Positions 42,791 through 54,006 of a stretch of DNA of 64,000 nucleotides are shown here, piece after piece (within the stretch, counting starts at the first letter, position 1; each line of letters begins with the position of its first letter). Source of the stretch: Pantoea sp. Cy-639 (lineage in GTDB: Bacteria; Pseudomonadota; Gammaproteobacteria; Pseudomonadales; Pseudomonadaceae). The DNA is taken from assembly GCF_011752525.1 (NCBI RefSeq), contig NZ_VWXI01000006.1, forward strand, positions 1 through 64,000, written 5' to 3'. Position numbers and translations under genes: made by a program. A model generated the notes under the pieces. That model saw only the letters and a list, made by a program, of their open reading frames with translations, searched no databases and was not told the origin of the DNA.

Positions 42791-43034
42791 ATGCTCGCCG
42801 AAAGGGCTTGGGCAACTGCTCCGTACCTTGGGCCCGCTTCGACAGTCGGGGCCGCTTTGCGGCCCTTTCGCGACACTAGGCCGCTTCTGCAGATGTCGTC
42901 CATATATCTCTTGGCGGAATAAATAAATGAAAAAATATGATTTATGGATATATGTGACGAGCTGTTAATGTCATTTCCATCCAGCGGGGCCAACCCCTCG
43001 CGGCTCTGCAATCGAATCGAAGGAAGCGCTTTCA
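42791..43034 (+). promoter_or_regulatory. Upstream region of the ssu operon
   Basis: The first half is GC-rich with remnants of a REP-like repeat. From 42918 it turns AT-rich: AATAAATAAAT (42918-42928), then GATTTATGGATATATG. This is the likely promoter/activator area for ssuE; no clear -35/-10 pair or sigma54 site could be assigned. No gene is present. Confidence 0.5.
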
Positions 43035-43628
43035 ATGCTGGTTGTTTCTGTCGGTGGTAGCCCCAGTCTTCGTTCCCGTTCCGGTGTGTTGCTCGATCGC
43101 TCCCGCGACTGGCTGCAGGAGCGCGGCGTCGAGGTGGTGACCTTCCAGGTACGCGAGTTCAACGCCGAAGACCTGCTGCACGCACGCTTCGACAGCCCGC
43201 AGGTGCGCCACTTCAACGAACTGGTGGCCCAGGCCGACGGCCTGCTGGTGGCCACGCCGGTGTACAAGGCCTCGTTCGCCGGCGCCCTGAAGACACTGCT
43301 CGACCTGCTCCCCGAGCGGGCCCTGGAACACAAGGTGGTGCTGCCCATCGCCACCGGCGGCAGCATCGCCCACATGCTGGCGGTGGACTACGCGCTCAAG
43401 CCGGTGCTGTCGGCGCTCAAGGCACAGGAGACCCTGCACGGGATCTTCGCCGACGACAGCCAGGTCGCCTATGGCGAGGGCGGCAAGCCCGCGCAGTTGG
43501 CGCCGAGCCTGGAGCAGCGCCTGCAGGATTCGCTGGAGACCTTCCATGGCGCCTTGGCGCGCCGACCACGACCGGTCGACCCGGGCGTGCTGAACGAACG
43601 CCTGCTCAGTGCCCGCTGGAGCATCTGA
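43035..43628 (+). CDS. ssuE: NAD(P)H-dependent FMN reductase SsuE
   Basis: Supplies FMNH2 to the SsuD monooxygenase. The 197-residue flavodoxin-like protein shows [14 protein letters not shown] for the FMN phosphate, [20 protein letters not shown] and [23 protein letters not shown], all typical. AAGGAAG lies 9 bases before the ATG. First gene of ssuEADCBF, an operon found in P. putida with the extra ssuF. Confidence 0.96.
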   Translation: MLVVSVGGSPSLRSRSGVLLDRSRDWLQERGVEVVTFQVREFNAEDLLHARFDSPQVRHFNELVAQADGLLVATPVYKASFAGALKTLLDLLPERALEHKVVLPIATGGSIAHMLAVDYALKPVLSALKAQETLHGIFADDSQVAYGEGGKPAQLAPSLEQRLQDSLETFHGALARRPRPVDPGVLNERLLSARWSI

Positions 43629-43724
43629 GCCCACGCTGTACCGCTTCATCGCAATGCCCACCTTACTCGCCCGCCAACGAGGCCAGCAGGTGCCACCCGA
43701 ACCTCATTCGCACAGGAGAGCGCC

Positions 43725-44690
43725 ATGCGCACTGTCTTCTTGCGTCGTGGTCTGGTCGCCCTGTTCGCGGCGGCTGTGTCCTTCGGCGCCATCACCCAGG
43801 CCCAGGCCGAAAGCCTGCGCATCGGTTACCAGAAATACGGCACCCTGGTGCTGCTCAAGGCCAAGGGCTCGCTGGAAAAACGCCTGGCCGAGCAGGGCAT
43901 CCAGGTCCAGTGGACCGAGTTCCCCGGCGGCCCGCAACTGCTCGAAGGGCTGAACGTCGGCTCGATCGACTTCGGCGTCACCGGCGAGACACCACCGGTG
44001 TTCGCCCAGGCTGCCGGTGCCGACCTGCTCTATGTCGCCTACGAACCACCCGCTCCCCACAGCGAGGCGATCCTCGTGCCCAAGGACTCGCCGATCCACT
44101 CGGTGAGCGCGCTCAAGGGCAAGAAAGTCGCGCTCAACAAAGGCTCCAACGTTCACTACCTGCTGGTCCGCGCCCTCGAGGACGCGGGCCTCAAGTACAC
44201 CGACATCCAACCGGTCTACCTGCCGCCGGCCGATGCCCGCGCGGCCTTCGAGCGTGGCAGCGTCGATGCCTGGGTGATCTGGGACCCGTACCAGGCGGCC
44301 GCCGAGCAGCAGTTGCAGGCGCGCACCTTGCGTGATGGCAAGGACCTGGTCGACAACCACCAGTTCTACCTCGCCACCCGCAGCTATGCGACCCAGCACC
44401 CGCAGGTGATCGATACGCTGGTCGAGGAGGTGCGTGCCATCGGCGAATGGTCCCGGGCCAATCCGCAGCAGGTCACCGACCAGGTCGCGCCGCTGCTCGG
44501 CCTGCCGCCTGACATCACCCTGACCTCGGTGAAGCGCCAGGGCTACGGCGCCGCGCCGCTGACTCCCGAGGTCGTCGCCGCGCAGCAGAAGATCGCCGAT
44601 GCCTTCCAGGCCCTGAAGCTGATTCCCAAGCCCTTGAGCATCAAGGACGTGATCTGGACACCCCCGGCCAAGGTCGCCAGCGCGCCTTGA
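43725..44690 (+). CDS. ssuA: Aliphatic sulfonate-binding periplasmic protein SsuA
   Basis: A 321-residue binding protein with a signal peptide ending near TQAQAES and the family segments LRIGYQKYGTLVLLKAKG and DFGVTGETPPVFAQAAGA. It delivers alkanesulfonates to SsuBC. AGGAG lies 7 bases upstream. The 96-base gap after ssuE has no clear promoter or terminator. Confidence 0.95.
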   Translation: MRTVFLRRGLVALFAAAVSFGAITQAQAESLRIGYQKYGTLVLLKAKGSLEKRLAEQGIQVQWTEFPGGPQLLEGLNVGSIDFGVTGETPPVFAQAAGADLLYVAYEPPAPHSEAILVPKDSPIHSVSALKGKKVALNKGSNVHYLLVRALEDAGLKYTDIQPVYLPPADARAAFERGSVDAWVIWDPYQAAAEQQLQARTLRDGKDLVDNHQFYLATRSYATQHPQVIDTLVEEVRAIGEWSRANPQQVTDQVAPLLGLPPDITLTSVKRQGYGAAPLTPEVVAAQQKIADAFQALKLIPKPLSIKDVIWTPPAKVASAP

Positions 44691-44750
44691 ACGAATCGCC
44701 TGCGCCGCGGCGTCGCCATGGCCAGGGCCACCCTTGAGGAGACAACTCCA

Positions 44751-45899
44751 ATGAGTCTGAATATTTTCTGGTTCCTCCCGACCCACGGTGACGGCAAGTA
44801 CCTGGGCACCAGCGAGGGCGCCCGCGCCGTCGATCATGGCTATCTGGCGCAGGTCGCCCAGGCGGCCGACCGCCTTGGCTTCGGTGGCGTGCTGATCCCC
44901 ACCGGGCGCTCTTGCGAGGACTCCTGGCTGGTCGCCGCGTCACTGATCCCGGTGACCCAGCGCTTGAAGTTCCTGGTCGCCCTGCGCCCGGGGATCATTT
45001 CGCCGACCGTGGCCGCGCGCCAGGCGGCGACCCTCGACCGGCTGTCCAATGGCCGGGCGCTGTTCAATCTGGTGACCGGCGGCGATCCGGACGAGCTGGC
45101 CGGTGACGGCCTGCACCTGAACCACCAGGAGCGCTACGAAGCCTCGGTGGAGTTCACCCGGATCTGGCGCAAGGTGCTCGAGGGCGAGGTGGTCGACTAT
45201 GACGGCAAGCACATCCAGGTCAAAGGCGCCAAGCTGCTCTACCCACCGATCCAGCAGCCACGCCCGCCGCTGTATTTCGGCGGCTCGTCCGACGCGGCCC
45301 AGGACCTGGCCGCCGAGCAGGTCGAGTTGTACCTGACCTGGGGCGAGCCACCGGCGGCAGTGGCCGAGAAGATCGCCCAGGTACGCGAGAAGGCCGCGGC
45401 CCAGGGTCGTGAAGTACGCTTTGGCATCCGTCTGCATGTGATCGTGCGGGAAACCAACGAAGCGGCCTGGGCGGCGGCCGAGCAACTGATCTCGCACCTT
45501 GACGACGACACCATCGCCCGTGCCCAGGCCTCGCTGGCACGCTTCGATTCGGTTGGCCAGCAGCGCATGGCCGCCCTGCATGGCGGCAAGCGTGACCAGC
45601 TGGAAGTCGCGCCTAACCTGTGGGCCGGCGTCGGCCTGGTGCGCGGCGGTGCCGGCACCGCGCTGGTGGGCGATGGCCCGACGGTCGCGGCGCGGGTCAA
45701 GGAGTATGCGGCGCTGGGCATCGACACCTTCATCTTCTCGGGTTATCCACACCTCGAAGAGTCGTACCGGGTTGCCGAGCTGCTGTTCCCGCACCTCGAC
45801 GTGCAGCGCCCGGAACAGCCGAGATCCGCTGGCTACGTGAGCCCGTTCGGTGAAATGGTGGCCAACGACATCCTGCCCAAGTCCGTGTCGCAGAGCTGA
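44751..45899 (+). CDS. ssuD: FMNH2-dependent alkanesulfonate monooxygenase SsuD
   Basis: Cleaves alkanesulfonates to aldehyde and sulfite using FMNH2 from SsuE and oxygen. The 382-residue TIM-barrel protein of the bacterial luciferase superfamily begins [20 protein letters not shown] and has the conserved cysteine C55 in [10 protein letters not shown] and the [13 protein letters not shown] [20 protein letters not shown] precedes the start at 44751; the upstream in-frame ATG at 44718 is less likely. Confidence 0.97.
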   Translation: MSLNIFWFLPTHGDGKYLGTSEGARAVDHGYLAQVAQAADRLGFGGVLIPTGRSCEDSWLVAASLIPVTQRLKFLVALRPGIISPTVAARQAATLDRLSNGRALFNLVTGGDPDELAGDGLHLNHQERYEASVEFTRIWRKVLEGEVVDYDGKHIQVKGAKLLYPPIQQPRPPLYFGGSSDAAQDLAAEQVELYLTWGEPPAAVAEKIAQVREKAAAQGREVRFGIRLHVIVRETNEAAWAAAEQLISHLDDDTIARAQASLARFDSVGQQRMAALHGGKRDQLEVAPNLWAGVGLVRGGAGTALVGDGPTVAARVKEYAALGIDTFIFSGYPHLEESYRVAELLFPHLDVQRPEQPRSAGYVSPFGEMVANDILPKSVSQS

Positions 45900-45909
45900 G
45901 GGCCTGGCC

Positions 45910-46707
45910 ATGAGTCGAGCATCCTCATCCACCTGGGCGCAGCGCCTCGCGCCCTGGGCCCTGCCACTTTTGTTGCTGGCGGTGTGGCAACTGGCGGTTG
46001 GCGCGGGCTGGCTGTCGACGCGCATCCTGCCGGCGCCGAGCGCGGTAGTGGGCGCAGGCGTCGAGCTGGTGCGCAGCGGCGAGTTGTGGACCCACCTGGC
46101 CATCAGTGGCTGGCGCGCCGGCCTGGGCTTCGTCATCGGCGGTGCCATCGGCCTGGTGCTGGGCTTCGTCACTGGCCTGTCGAACTGGGGCGAGCGCCTG
46201 CTCGACAGCTCGGTGCAGATGATCCGCAACGTGCCGCACCTGGCGCTGATCCCGCTGGTGATCCTGTGGTTCGGCATCGACGAGTCGGCGAAGATCTTCC
46301 TGGTGGCACTGGGGACGTTGTTCCCCATCTACCTCAACACCTATCACGGCATCCGCAACGTCGACCCGGCGTTGGTGGAGATGGCGCGCAGCTATGGGCT
46401 GTCTGGCTTCGCGCTGTTCCGCCAGGTGATCCTGCCGGGGGCCTTGCCGTCGATCCTGGTCGGCGTGCGCTTTGCCCTGGGCTTCATGTGGCTGACCCTG
46501 ATCGTCGCCGAGACCATCTCGGCCAATGCCGGTATCGGCTACCTGGCGATGAATGCCCGTGAGTTCTTGCAGACCGACGTGGTGGTGCTGGCCATCGTCC
46601 TGTACGCGGTGCTCGGCAAACTCGCCGACCTGGCCGCCCGAGGCCTGGAGCGCGTGTGGCTGCGCTGGCACCCGGCGTACCAGGCTGCGAAGAAGGAGAG
46701 CGCCTGA
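45910..46707 (+). CDS. ssuC: Aliphatic sulfonate ABC transporter permease SsuC
   Basis: A 265-residue six-helix permease. The EAA loop reads [25 protein letters not shown]. The start at 45910, 10 bases after ssuD, has GAGGG upstream. Its stop shares a base with the ssuB ATG (TGATG). Confidence 0.95.
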   Translation: MSRASSSTWAQRLAPWALPLLLLAVWQLAVGAGWLSTRILPAPSAVVGAGVELVRSGELWTHLAISGWRAGLGFVIGGAIGLVLGFVTGLSNWGERLLDSSVQMIRNVPHLALIPLVILWFGIDESAKIFLVALGTLFPIYLNTYHGIRNVDPALVEMARSYGLSGFALFRQVILPGALPSILVGVRFALGFMWLTLIVAETISANAGIGYLAMNAREFLQTDVVVLAIVLYAVLGKLADLAARGLERVWLRWHPAYQAAKKESA

Positions 46708-47519
46708 TGACCGTGCTCAGGGAGCAGCCGCCACGCCTGCTGCGTGGCATTCCACTGGCGGCCAGCGATCTGCGCCGGACGTTCGGCCAGCGCGAAGTGC
46801 TGCGCGGCATCGACCTGCACATCCCGGCCGGCCAGTTCGTCGCCATCGTCGGTCGCAGCGGCTGTGGCAAGAGCACTTTGCTGCGCCTGCTGGCCGGGCT
46901 CGACCAGCCCGATGGCGGCGAGCTGCTGGCTGGTGCCGCGCCATTGGCCGAGGCGCGCGAGGAGACTCGGCTGATGTTCCAGGACGCCCGCCTGCTGCCG
47001 TGGAAGAAGGTGATCGACAACGTTGGCCTGGGATTGTCCGGCAAATGGCAGGCCCGCGCCCTCGATGCCCTGGCGGCGGTCGGCCTGGCCGATCGTGCCC
47101 AGGAATGGCCGGCAGCCCTGTCCGGTGGCCAGAAGCAGCGCGTGGCCCTGGCCCGCGCGCTGATCCACCAGCCGCGCCTGCTGCTGCTGGACGAACCGCT
47201 GGGCGCGCTGGATGCGCTGACCCGTATCGAGATGCAGCAACTGATCGAGCGCCTGTGGCGCGAGCATGGTTTCACCGTGCTGCTGGTCACCCACGACGTC
47301 AGCGAAGCCGTCGCCGTGGCCGACCGGGTGATCCTGATCGAGGACGGCGCTGTCGGCCTGGACCTGGCGGTCGACCTGCCGCGGCCCAGGGTGCGAGGTT
47401 CGCAGCGCCTGGCGGCGCTGGAAAGCGAAGTGCTCAACCGTGTTCTGTCCGTCCCGGGCACCCCGCCCGAGCCGGAACCCGTAACCCCTCTGCCCACGCA
47501 ACTGCGTTGGGCGCATTGA
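46707..47519 (+). CDS. ssuB: Aliphatic sulfonate ABC transporter ATP-binding protein SsuB
   Basis: A 270-residue ABC ATPase with Walker [10 protein letters not shown], signature [15 protein letters not shown], Walker [13 protein letters not shown] and switch His in [12 protein letters not shown]. Translationally coupled to ssuC. The C-terminal 40 residues are a proline-rich tail ([15 protein letters not shown]) seen in Pseudomonas SsuB. Confidence 0.96.
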   Translation: MTVLREQPPRLLRGIPLAASDLRRTFGQREVLRGIDLHIPAGQFVAIVGRSGCGKSTLLRLLAGLDQPDGGELLAGAAPLAEAREETRLMFQDARLLPWKKVIDNVGLGLSGKWQARALDALAAVGLADRAQEWPAALSGGQKQRVALARALIHQPRLLLLDEPLGALDALTRIEMQQLIERLWREHGFTVLLVTHDVSEAVAVADRVILIEDGAVGLDLAVDLPRPRVRGSQRLAALESEVLNRVLSVPGTPPEPEPVTPLPTQLRWAH

Positions 47520-47547
47520 CCTCCGAAGCCAGAAAAGGAAAGACGCC

Positions 47548-47763
47548 ATGACCATCAAAGCCATCAACGTACGCAACCAGTTCAAAGGTACCGTGAAGGA
47601 AATCCTCGAAGGCCCGGTACTGTCGGAAATCGACGTGCAGACTGCCTCTGGCATCGTCACGTCGGTGATTACCACCCGTTCCGTGAAGGAGCTGGAGCTG
47701 CAGGTAGGGAGCGAGGTGATCGCCTTCGTGAAATCGACCGAGGTATCCATCGCCAAGCTGTGA
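47548..47763 (+). CDS. ssuF: Molybdopterin-binding-like TOBE protein SsuF
   Basis: A 71-residue single TOBE/Mop domain protein (MTIKAINVRNQFKGTVKEI ... EVIAFVKSTEVSIAKL). In P. putida ssuF is the last gene of the ssu operon and is needed for growth on aliphatic sulfonates and sulfate esters, although its biochemical role and ligand are unclear; relatives bind molybdate. AAGGAAAG precedes the ATG. Confidence 0.94.
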   Translation: MTIKAINVRNQFKGTVKEILEGPVLSEIDVQTASGIVTSVITTRSVKELELQVGSEVIAFVKSTEVSIAKL

Positions 47764-47818
47764 TGTCAGGCGTTTCGCAAACGTGGGAGCGGGGCGAGCC
47801 TGCTCCCGCAAAGCCTGC

Positions 47819-48457
47819 TCAGGCTGGCTGCGAGCGCTTGGCCAGGTATGGCGGCAGATACAGCCCCAGGTAGGCTTCGAACACCCGCTTGCCTTCCTCG
47901 GCCATGCGCGGGGTGATCGCCTCGTGCATCTGCATCGACCGTGCATACACCCGGTCGCTCAACTCCATCGCCAGGGCGAACACATCCACGTCGGCCGGCA
48001 TCACCGGCAGGTGGAAATGCTGGTCGAACAGCTTGTGCATCAGCTCGCCCAGTTCCATGTCGTGCTGGCGGTCCGCCTGCACCACTTCGCTGAGCCCATG
48101 CAGGGCCAGGATCAGTTGCCGCGCCGCGGCATCCTCGTTGTAGATATCGAGCATGCGCTGCTCGACCAGCCGCGACAGCTCGTGCCAGGTCGTGAACGCG
48201 TGGCTGTCGATCGGCGCGCCAAGGGCCTCGCGAAAGGCCCGGTGGACATCGGCGGTGAGCGCTTCGAGCAACGCCGGCACGCTGGCGAAGAAGTGATAGA
48301 CCGACGACGGCGGGATCTGCGCCCGCTCGGCCACGCTGTAGATCGACAACCCCGCCACTCCTTGCCCGGCCAGCAGCTCGCGAGCCGCCGCCAGGATCGC
48401 CTCGATCCTGGCCTGGCTGCTGGCGCGCGGCTTGCGTGCGTAGGCGGGGCGCCCCAT
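47819..48457 (-). CDS. TetR family transcriptional regulator
   Basis: A 212-residue regulator with an N-terminal TetR DNA-binding domain (ARIEAILAAARELLAGQGVAGLSIYSVAERAQ, recognition helix PPSSVYHFFASVPALL) and a variable helical ligand domain. Its ATG shares one base with the gshA stop, so it is coupled to glutathione synthesis at least transcriptionally. Target genes and ligand are unknown. Confidence 0.92.
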   Translation of the reverse strand: MGRPAYARKPRASSQARIEAILAAARELLAGQGVAGLSIYSVAERAQIPPSSVYHFFASVPALLEALTADVHRAFREALGAPIDSHAFTTWHELSRLVEQRMLDIYNEDAAARQLILALHGLSEVVQADRQHDMELGELMHKLFDQHFHLPVMPADVDVFALAMELSDRVYARSMQMHEAITPRMAEEGKRVFEAYLGLYLPPYLAKRSQPA

Positions 48458-50034
48458 CAGTTGCTGATCGCCAGGATGCTGGCCTGGTAGGCGCCGACGA
48501 ACAGGTCGAAGTCACCGACTTCTTCTTGTTCCAGCTCGGACTGCTTGGCGATCGACTCGCGGGCAAGGGTCTCGAAGGCTTGCTGGCGCTCGGCGGACAA
48601 TGGCTGCTGGCGGAAGGTCTCGGCGTGCAGGCGGCTCTGGCGCAGGGCGAACTGGACGAACGTCTCGTCGTGCTCGGTCATGCGCGCCAGGACCTGGGCC
48701 GACGGGGTCAGCTCAGGATCGTCGACCTTGGCCTGTTGCGCTTCCAGGGCCTTGGCGTGGTCGTTGCCGCCCTGGGCGCGGTCGAGCAGTCCGGCCAGTT
48801 GGCCGATGCGTTCGATCAGTTCGCCTGCCCACGCTTTCAGCGCCACCGGCTGGCCGTCACGGCGCAGCTCCAGGCCCGGGCGCCGGCCTTCCTTGACCAC
48901 GGTAAGGAAGTTGTCGGTGCACTGGCCGCACTCGCCGTTATCCAGCTGCGGGCTGTCTTCGAGGGCGCAGAACAGCAGGAACGCATCGAGGAAGCGCGCC
49001 TCGGTGAGGTCGATGCCCACCGGCAGGAACGGGTTGATGTCGAGGCAGCGCACTTCCACGTACTGCACGCCCCGGGAGGTCAGGGCCTGGATCGGCCGCT
49101 CGCCGGTGTAGGTGACGCGCTTGGGGCGGATGTTCGAGTAGTACTCGTTCTCGATCTGCAGGATGTTGGTGTTCAACTGCACCCACTCGCCATCCTTGTG
49201 CGTGCCGACCTCGACGTAGGGCGGGTAGGGCGTGCCCACCGCCTTGCGCAGGCTGTCGGTGTAGCTGGCGAGGTTGTTGTAGCAGGGCGTCAGGCCCGCC
49301 TGGGCGTTGCTCTGGTAGCCCAGGTCGCTCATGCGCAGGCTGGTGGCGTAGGGCAGGTAGAGGGTCTGCGCGTCGAGTTCCTCGAGCTGATGCGGGTGGC
49401 CGCGCAGGAAGCCCTTGTCCAGGGCCGGCGAGGCGCCGAACAGGTACATCAGCAGCCAGCTGTAGCGGCGGAAGTTGCGGATCAGCGCGATGTAGGCCGA
49501 GGACTGGTAGTCGCGATCGTCCTGCTCGCCGCCCTCGGCTTCACGCAGCAGCGGCCACAGCGCCTCGGGCAGGGAGAAGTTGTAGTGGATGCCGGCGATG
49601 CACTGCATGGTGCGCCCGTAGCGCAGGGCCAGGCCCTTGCGGTACACGTGCTTGAGCTTGCCGATGTTCGAGGTGCCGTACTCGGCGATCGGGATATCTT
49701 CCTCGGCCGGCAGCGTGCAGGGCATCGACGGGCTCCACAGGTATTCGCCACCAAGCTGGGTGTAGACGAAACGGTGGATCTCATCGAGGTTGTCGAGCAC
49801 CTGGGCCGGGTCTGCCAGGGCAGGGGTGATGAACTCCAGCAGCGACTCGGAATAGTCGGTGGTGATCTGCTCGTTGGTCAGCGCCGAACCCAGGGCCTGT
49901 GGATGCGGGGTCTGGGCCAGGCGACCTTCGTCGGTCACGCGCAGGCATTCGCGCTCAATACCGTGCAGGCACTGCTTGAGCAGGTCGAGGTTGTCGCCGA
50001 GCAGGCTCAGGCGGCGGTTGAGGAGGTCGCTCAA
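48457..50034 (-). CDS. gshA: Glutamate-cysteine ligase
   Basis: First step of glutathione synthesis: ATP-dependent joining of glutamate and cysteine. The gamma-proteobacterial type is recognised from [34 protein letters not shown]...[10 protein letters not shown] and [16 protein letters not shown] start at 50034 (giving [13 protein letters not shown], 525 residues) is preferred: AAGGAA lies 6 bases before it, the E. coli gene also uses TTG, and the length fits pseudomonad GshA. A GTG five codons upstream is possible but has no Shine-Dalgarno. Its stop overlaps the TetR start. Confidence 0.94.
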   Translation of the reverse strand: MSDLLNRRLSLLGDNLDLLKQCLHGIERECLRVTDEGRLAQTPHPQALGSALTNEQITTDYSESLLEFITPALADPAQVLDNLDEIHRFVYTQLGGEYLWSPSMPCTLPAEEDIPIAEYGTSNIGKLKHVYRKGLALRYGRTMQCIAGIHYNFSLPEALWPLLREAEGGEQDDRDYQSSAYIALIRNFRRYSWLLMYLFGASPALDKGFLRGHPHQLEELDAQTLYLPYATSLRMSDLGYQSNAQAGLTPCYNNLASYTDSLRKAVGTPYPPYVEVGTHKDGEWVQLNTNILQIENEYYSNIRPKRVTYTGERPIQALTSRGVQYVEVRCLDINPFLPVGIDLTEARFLDAFLLFCALEDSPQLDNGECGQCTDNFLTVVKEGRRPGLELRRDGQPVALKAWAGELIERIGQLAGLLDRAQGGNDHAKALEAQQAKVDDPELTPSAQVLARMTEHDETFVQFALRQSRLHAETFRQQPLSAERQQAFETLARESIAKQSELEQEEVGDFDLFVGAYQASILAISN

Positions 50035-50161
50035 GATGGATTCCTTCACGCGTCAGTCGGCCCAATATGGGGGTAGCGATGACGGTCTACAAGGGTAGTT
50101 GGGAAAGGAACTGGCGTTGTCGCCTGGTTTACGCGGTTCCGTCGCTGGCCTGTATGCGTCT

Positions 50162-50228
50162 GATCGCGGGGCAAGCCCGCTCCCACGAGCGCTTTTGGGC
50201 CTCGTGGGAGCGGGTTTGCCCCGCGATC
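50162..50228. repeat. REP element pair forming a 28-bp hairpin
   Basis: Arms 50162-50189 and 50201-50228 (GATCGCGGGGCAAGCCCGCT plus CCCACGAG and its inverse) differ at one base and enclose an 11-base loop. It lies between gshA and the thioesterase gene, in a 240-base gap that has no other recognised feature. Confidence 0.85.
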
Positions 50229-50274
50229 AGGTGTACAGCAATGCGCCGAAAATACCGCAGATGGGGGCTGTCAG

Positions 50275-50661
50275 CTAGAGAACCGCGAAGGTTCCCTGTG
50301 CCTTGGCCACCAGTTTGTCGTCCTGGAGCACGTCGGCGTCGACCACCAGCGTGCGCCGACCGGCGTGCAGCACGCGGGCGGTGCACAGCACCTCGCCCTC
50401 GCTGACCGCGCGCAGGTAGTTGATCTTGCACTCGATGGTCACGCTCTGCCGGTCGAAACCATGGCTGGCCGAGCAGGCCAGGCCCATGGCGATGTCGACC
50501 AGGCTGAAGATCGCCCCGCCGTGCAGCTTCTGGCCGCGGTTGCGCAGGTGTGGCTCGAGGCTCAGGGCCACCTCGGCAACACCCGTCTCCAGGCGTTGCA
50601 GGCGGCAGCCCAGGAGCTGGCTGAAGGCGCTCTCGACGTATTCGGCGGGGACGTCCATCAC
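50275..50661 (-). CDS. PaaI-type hotdog thioesterase
   Basis: A 128-residue hotdog-fold thioesterase of the PaaI/YbgC-like group, with the motif [25 protein letters not shown], where His-Gly-Gly and the following Asp/Thr positions form the active site. Substrate not predictable. Its ATG overlaps the tex stop (ATGA), so it is coupled to tex. Confidence 0.9.
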   Translation of the reverse strand: MMDVPAEYVESAFSQLLGCRLQRLETGVAEVALSLEPHLRNRGQKLHGGAIFSLVDIAMGLACSASHGFDRQSVTIECKINYLRAVSEGEVLCTARVLHAGRRTLVVDADVLQDDKLVAKAQGTFAVL

Positions 50662-52982
50662 TTCTTCTTCAGCTGCTTGGCGTTGGCGAACAGCGCGGCC
50701 ATGGCATTGTTGGCTGGCGCGGCAGTGGCGGTCTCGCGCTGGCGCGGTGCCTGCTGCTGGCGGTTGCCGCCATTGCCGCGATTGCCGCCGCGGTTGCCCT
50801 CGACCTTCTCGCCCGGGGTGTCGCTCATGCGCATGGACAGGCCGACGCGTTTGCGCGGGATGTCCACTTCCATGACCTTGACCTTGACCACGTCGCCGGC
50901 CTTGACCGCTTCACGCGGGTCCTTGACGAACTTCTCCGACAGCGCCGAGATGTGCACCAGACCGTCCTGGTGCACGCCGATGTCGACGAAGGCGCCGAAG
51001 TTGGTGACGTTGGTCACCACGCCTTCGAGGATCATGCCTGGCTCCAGGTCCTTGAGGTCCTCGACGCCGTCCTGGAAGGTGGCGGTCTTGAACTCCGGGC
51101 GCGGGTCGCGGCCAGGCTTGTCCAGCTCCTGCAGGATGTCGGTGACGGTGGGCAGGCCGAAGGTCTCGTCGGTGAACTTCTTCGGGTCCAGGCGCTTGAG
51201 GAAGGCGCTGTCGCCGATCAGCGAGCGGATGTCGCGCTCGGTGCCGGCGGCGATGCGCTGTACCAGCGGGTAGGCCTCGGGGTGCACCGCGGAGGCGTCC
51301 AGCGGGTTGTCGCCATTCATCACGCGCAGGAAGCCGGCGGCCTGCTCGAAGGTCTTCTCGCCGAGGCGGCTGACCTTTTTCAGCGCGGCGCGGGTGGCGA
51401 ACGGACCGTTGGCGTCGCGGTGGGCGACGATGTTCTGCGCCAGGGTCGCGTTGAGGCCGGAGATCCGGGTCAGCAATGCCACCGAGGCGGTGTTGACGTC
51501 CACGCCGACGGCGTTCACGCAGTCCTCGACCACGGCGTCCAGGCCACGGGCCAGTTTCACCTGGGACACGTCGTGCTGGTACTGGCCGACACCGATGGAC
51601 TTCGGATCGATCTTCACCAGTTCGGCCAGCGGGTCCTGCAGGCGGCGGGCGATCGACACGGCGCCACGGATCGACACGTCGAGGTCCGGGAACTCGCGGG
51701 CGGCCAGCTCGGAAGCCGAGTACACCGAGGCGCCGGCCTCGGAAACCATGATCTTGGTGATCTTCAGTGCCGGGTACTTCTTGACCAGCTCGGCCACCAG
51801 CTTGTCGCTCTCGCGGCTGGCGGTGCCGTTGCCGATGGCGATCAGTTCCACGGCGTGCTTGGCGCACAGCGCGGCCATGATGGCAATGGTGCGGTCCCAG
51901 TCGTTCTTCGGCGCGTGCGGGTAGACCGTGGTGTGGTCCAGCAGCTTGCCGGTGGCGTCGACCACGGCGATCTTGCAGCCGGTACGCAGCCCCGGGTCGA
52001 AGCCCAGGGTGGCGCGTGGGCCGGCCGGGGCGGCCAGCAGCAGGTCGTGCAGGTTGTGGGCGAAGACGTTGATCGCCTCGCCTTCGGCGTTGTCGCGCAG
52101 TTCGCCGAACAGGTCGGTCTCCAGGTGGGTGTAGAGCTTGACCTTCCAGGTCCAGCGCACCACTTCGCCGAGCCACTTGTCGGCCGGGCGGTTGTGGTTC
52201 TCGATGCCGACATGGTTGCCGATCATCAGCTCGCACGGGTGCAGGGTGCCCGGCAGTTCCTCGCCGACCTTCAGCGAGGCGCTCAGCACGCCCTCGTTGC
52301 GGCCGCGGAAGATCGCCAGGGCACGGTGCGACGGTGCGGTGCGCAGCAGTTCGTCGTGGGCGAAGTAGTCACGGAACTTGGCGCCTTCTTCTTCCTTGCC
52401 GGCGACCACGCGGGCGGTCAGCACCGCTTCCTGCTTGAGGAAACCGCGCAGCTTGTCGAGCAGGGCGGCGTCTTCGGCGAAGCGCTCCATGAGAATGTAT
52501 TTGGCGCCTTCCAGGGCGGCCTTGACGTCGGCCACGCCTTTCTCGGCGTCGACGAAGCGCGCGGCTTCGTTCTCCGGGTTCAGCTGCGGGTCGTTGAACA
52601 GGCCGTCGGCCAGCTCGCCGAGGCCGGCTTCCAGGGCGATCTGGCCCTTGGTGCGGCGCTTCTGCTTGTACGGCAGGTAGAGGTCTTCGAGGCGGGTCTT
52701 GGTATCGGCCAGCTTGATCTCGCGGGCCAGTTCCGGGGTGAGCTTGCCTTGCTCCTCGATGCTGGCCAGGATGCTGGCACGGCGCTCGTCGAGTTCGCGT
52801 AGGTAGCGCAGGCGCTCTTCCAGGTGGCGCAGTTGGGTATCGTCCAGGCTGCCGGTCACTTCCTTGCGGTAACGGGCGATGAAGGGCACGGTCGATCCTT
52901 CGTCCAACAGGCCCACGGCCGCTTCGACCTGCTGTGGGCGCACGCCCAGTTCCTCGGCGATACGGCTGTTGATGCTGTCCAT
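50658..52982 (-). CDS. tex: Tex family RNA-binding transcription factor
   Basis: Transcription accessory protein of 774 residues. Domains: N-terminal helical region from [14 protein letters not shown], YqgF/RuvC-like nuclease fold around [17 protein letters not shown], helix-hairpin-helix motifs around [21 protein letters not shown], and a C-terminal S1 RNA-binding domain ([30 protein letters not shown]). The tail is a Gly/Asn/Arg-rich stretch ([16 protein letters not shown]). The start at 52982 has CAGGTGG upstream. Confidence 0.96.
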   Translation of the reverse strand: MDSINSRIAEELGVRPQQVEAAVGLLDEGSTVPFIARYRKEVTGSLDDTQLRHLEERLRYLRELDERRASILASIEEQGKLTPELAREIKLADTKTRLEDLYLPYKQKRRTKGQIALEAGLGELADGLFNDPQLNPENEAARFVDAEKGVADVKAALEGAKYILMERFAEDAALLDKLRGFLKQEAVLTARVVAGKEEEGAKFRDYFAHDELLRTAPSHRALAIFRGRNEGVLSASLKVGEELPGTLHPCELMIGNHVGIENHNRPADKWLGEVVRWTWKVKLYTHLETDLFGELRDNAEGEAINVFAHNLHDLLLAAPAGPRATLGFDPGLRTGCKIAVVDATGKLLDHTTVYPHAPKNDWDRTIAIMAALCAKHAVELIAIGNGTASRESDKLVAELVKKYPALKITKIMVSEAGASVYSASELAAREFPDLDVSIRGAVSIARRLQDPLAELVKIDPKSIGVGQYQHDVSQVKLARGLDAVVEDCVNAVGVDVNTASVALLTRISGLNATLAQNIVAHRDANGPFATRAALKKVSRLGEKTFEQAAGFLRVMNGDNPLDASAVHPEAYPLVQRIAAGTERDIRSLIGDSAFLKRLDPKKFTDETFGLPTVTDILQELDKPGRDPRPEFKTATFQDGVEDLKDLEPGMILEGVVTNVTNFGAFVDIGVHQDGLVHISALSEKFVKDPREAVKAGDVVKVKVMEVDIPRKRVGLSMRMSDTPGEKVEGNRGGNRGNGGNRQQQAPRQRETATAAPANNAMAALFANAKQLKKK

Positions 52983-53211
52983 GAAAACCACCTGACAAAT
53001 AGTGAATGCAAGGCCGCAGGCGGGCGTTCGGCCCCGGCGGCGCTGGATGAAAGCCGCGCATTATACCTATCGTGCCGGGCTTGCGGTGATGGCCGGGCGC
53101 CAGTCAGGCACAGGGCGGCAGTGGCGTTGCGGGAAAAATCTGCTAACAATGCACACGGCACGCGTTGCAATGGCTACGCCATAATGCGCGGCGATACCAG
53201 AGGAGTGATTC

Positions 53212-53952
53212 ATGACCAGCACCGCAAACACCGCCGAAGGCGAAAAGATTCTCATCGTCGACGACGATCCGGGCTTGAGCAGCCTGCTGGACCGTTTCTT
53301 CACCAGCAAGGGCTACCGCGTCCGCACTGTACCCAACGTCGAACAGATGGACCGGTTGCTGGCCCGCGAAGTCTTCAACCTGGTGGTGCTCGACCTGATG
53401 CTGCCTGGCGAGGACGGCCTGTCCGCCTGCAAGCGTCTGCGCGCCTCGAACAACCAGATCCCGATCATCATGCTCACCGCCAAGGGTGACGAACTGAGTC
53501 GCATCAAGGGCCTCGAACTGGGCGCCGACGACTACCTGGCCAAGCCGTTCAACCCAGACGAACTGGTGGCCAGGGTCAAGGCCGTGTTGCGCCGCCAGGC
53601 ACCGGCGGTACCGGGTGCACCGGGCAGCGAGGACGAGACCGTCACCTTCGGTGACTACGAACTGTCGCTGGCCACTCGCGAACTCAAGCGTGGCGACGAG
53701 ACGCACATGCTGACCACCGGCGAGTTCGCCGTGCTCAAGGCGCTGGTCATGCATGCCCGCGAGCCGCTGACCCGCGACAAGCTGATGAACCTGGCCCGCG
53801 GCCGTGAGTGGGATGCCCTGGAGCGTTCCATCGACGTACAGATCTCGCGCCTGCGCCGGATGATCGAGCCCGACCCTTCCAAGCCACGCTATATCCAGAC
53901 CGTCTGGGGCGTGGGCTATGTCTTCGTGCCGGACGGAAACGCCGGTAAATGA
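53212..53952 (+). CDS. ompR: Response regulator OmpR
   Basis: A 246-residue OmpR/PhoB-type regulator. The receiver domain has acidic residues DDD near 17-19, phosphoacceptor D61 in VVLDLMLPG and K in LAKPFNPDE. The winged-helix domain includes LTTGEFAVLKALV and RSIDVQISRLRRMIEPD and ends with the GVGYVFVPDG hairpin. GAGGAG precedes the ATG. envZ follows after a terminator. A CATAAT at 53180-53185 is a possible -10. Confidence 0.95.
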   Translation: MTSTANTAEGEKILIVDDDPGLSSLLDRFFTSKGYRVRTVPNVEQMDRLLAREVFNLVVLDLMLPGEDGLSACKRLRASNNQIPIIMLTAKGDELSRIKGLELGADDYLAKPFNPDELVARVKAVLRRQAPAVPGAPGSEDETVTFGDYELSLATRELKRGDETHMLTTGEFAVLKALVMHAREPLTRDKLMNLARGREWDALERSIDVQISRLRRMIEPDPSKPRYIQTVWGVGYVFVPDGNAGK

Positions 53953-53974
53953 GCCTGCCGGCTCTGCACCGTGC

Positions 53975-54006
53975 AACAGGGCGACTCCCGCGGGTCGCCC
54001 TGTTTT
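53975..54006 (+). terminator. Strong intrinsic terminator between ompR and envZ
   Basis: AACAGGGCGAC (53975-53985) pairs perfectly with GTCGCCCTGTT (53994-54004), followed by TTC; with the T's in the stem base this gives TTTT. It lies in the 116-base ompR-envZ gap. Confidence 0.85.

Noticed and set aside
42791..43034. Sigma54 promoter for the ssu operon
   Set aside because: A TGGCGGAATAAATAAATG string recalls part of a -24 element, but the GG and GC dinucleotides are not at the required spacing.
50952..52802. Plus-strand open frame of 616 codons opposite tex
   Set aside because: Shadow frame; tex has all expected domains on the minus strand.
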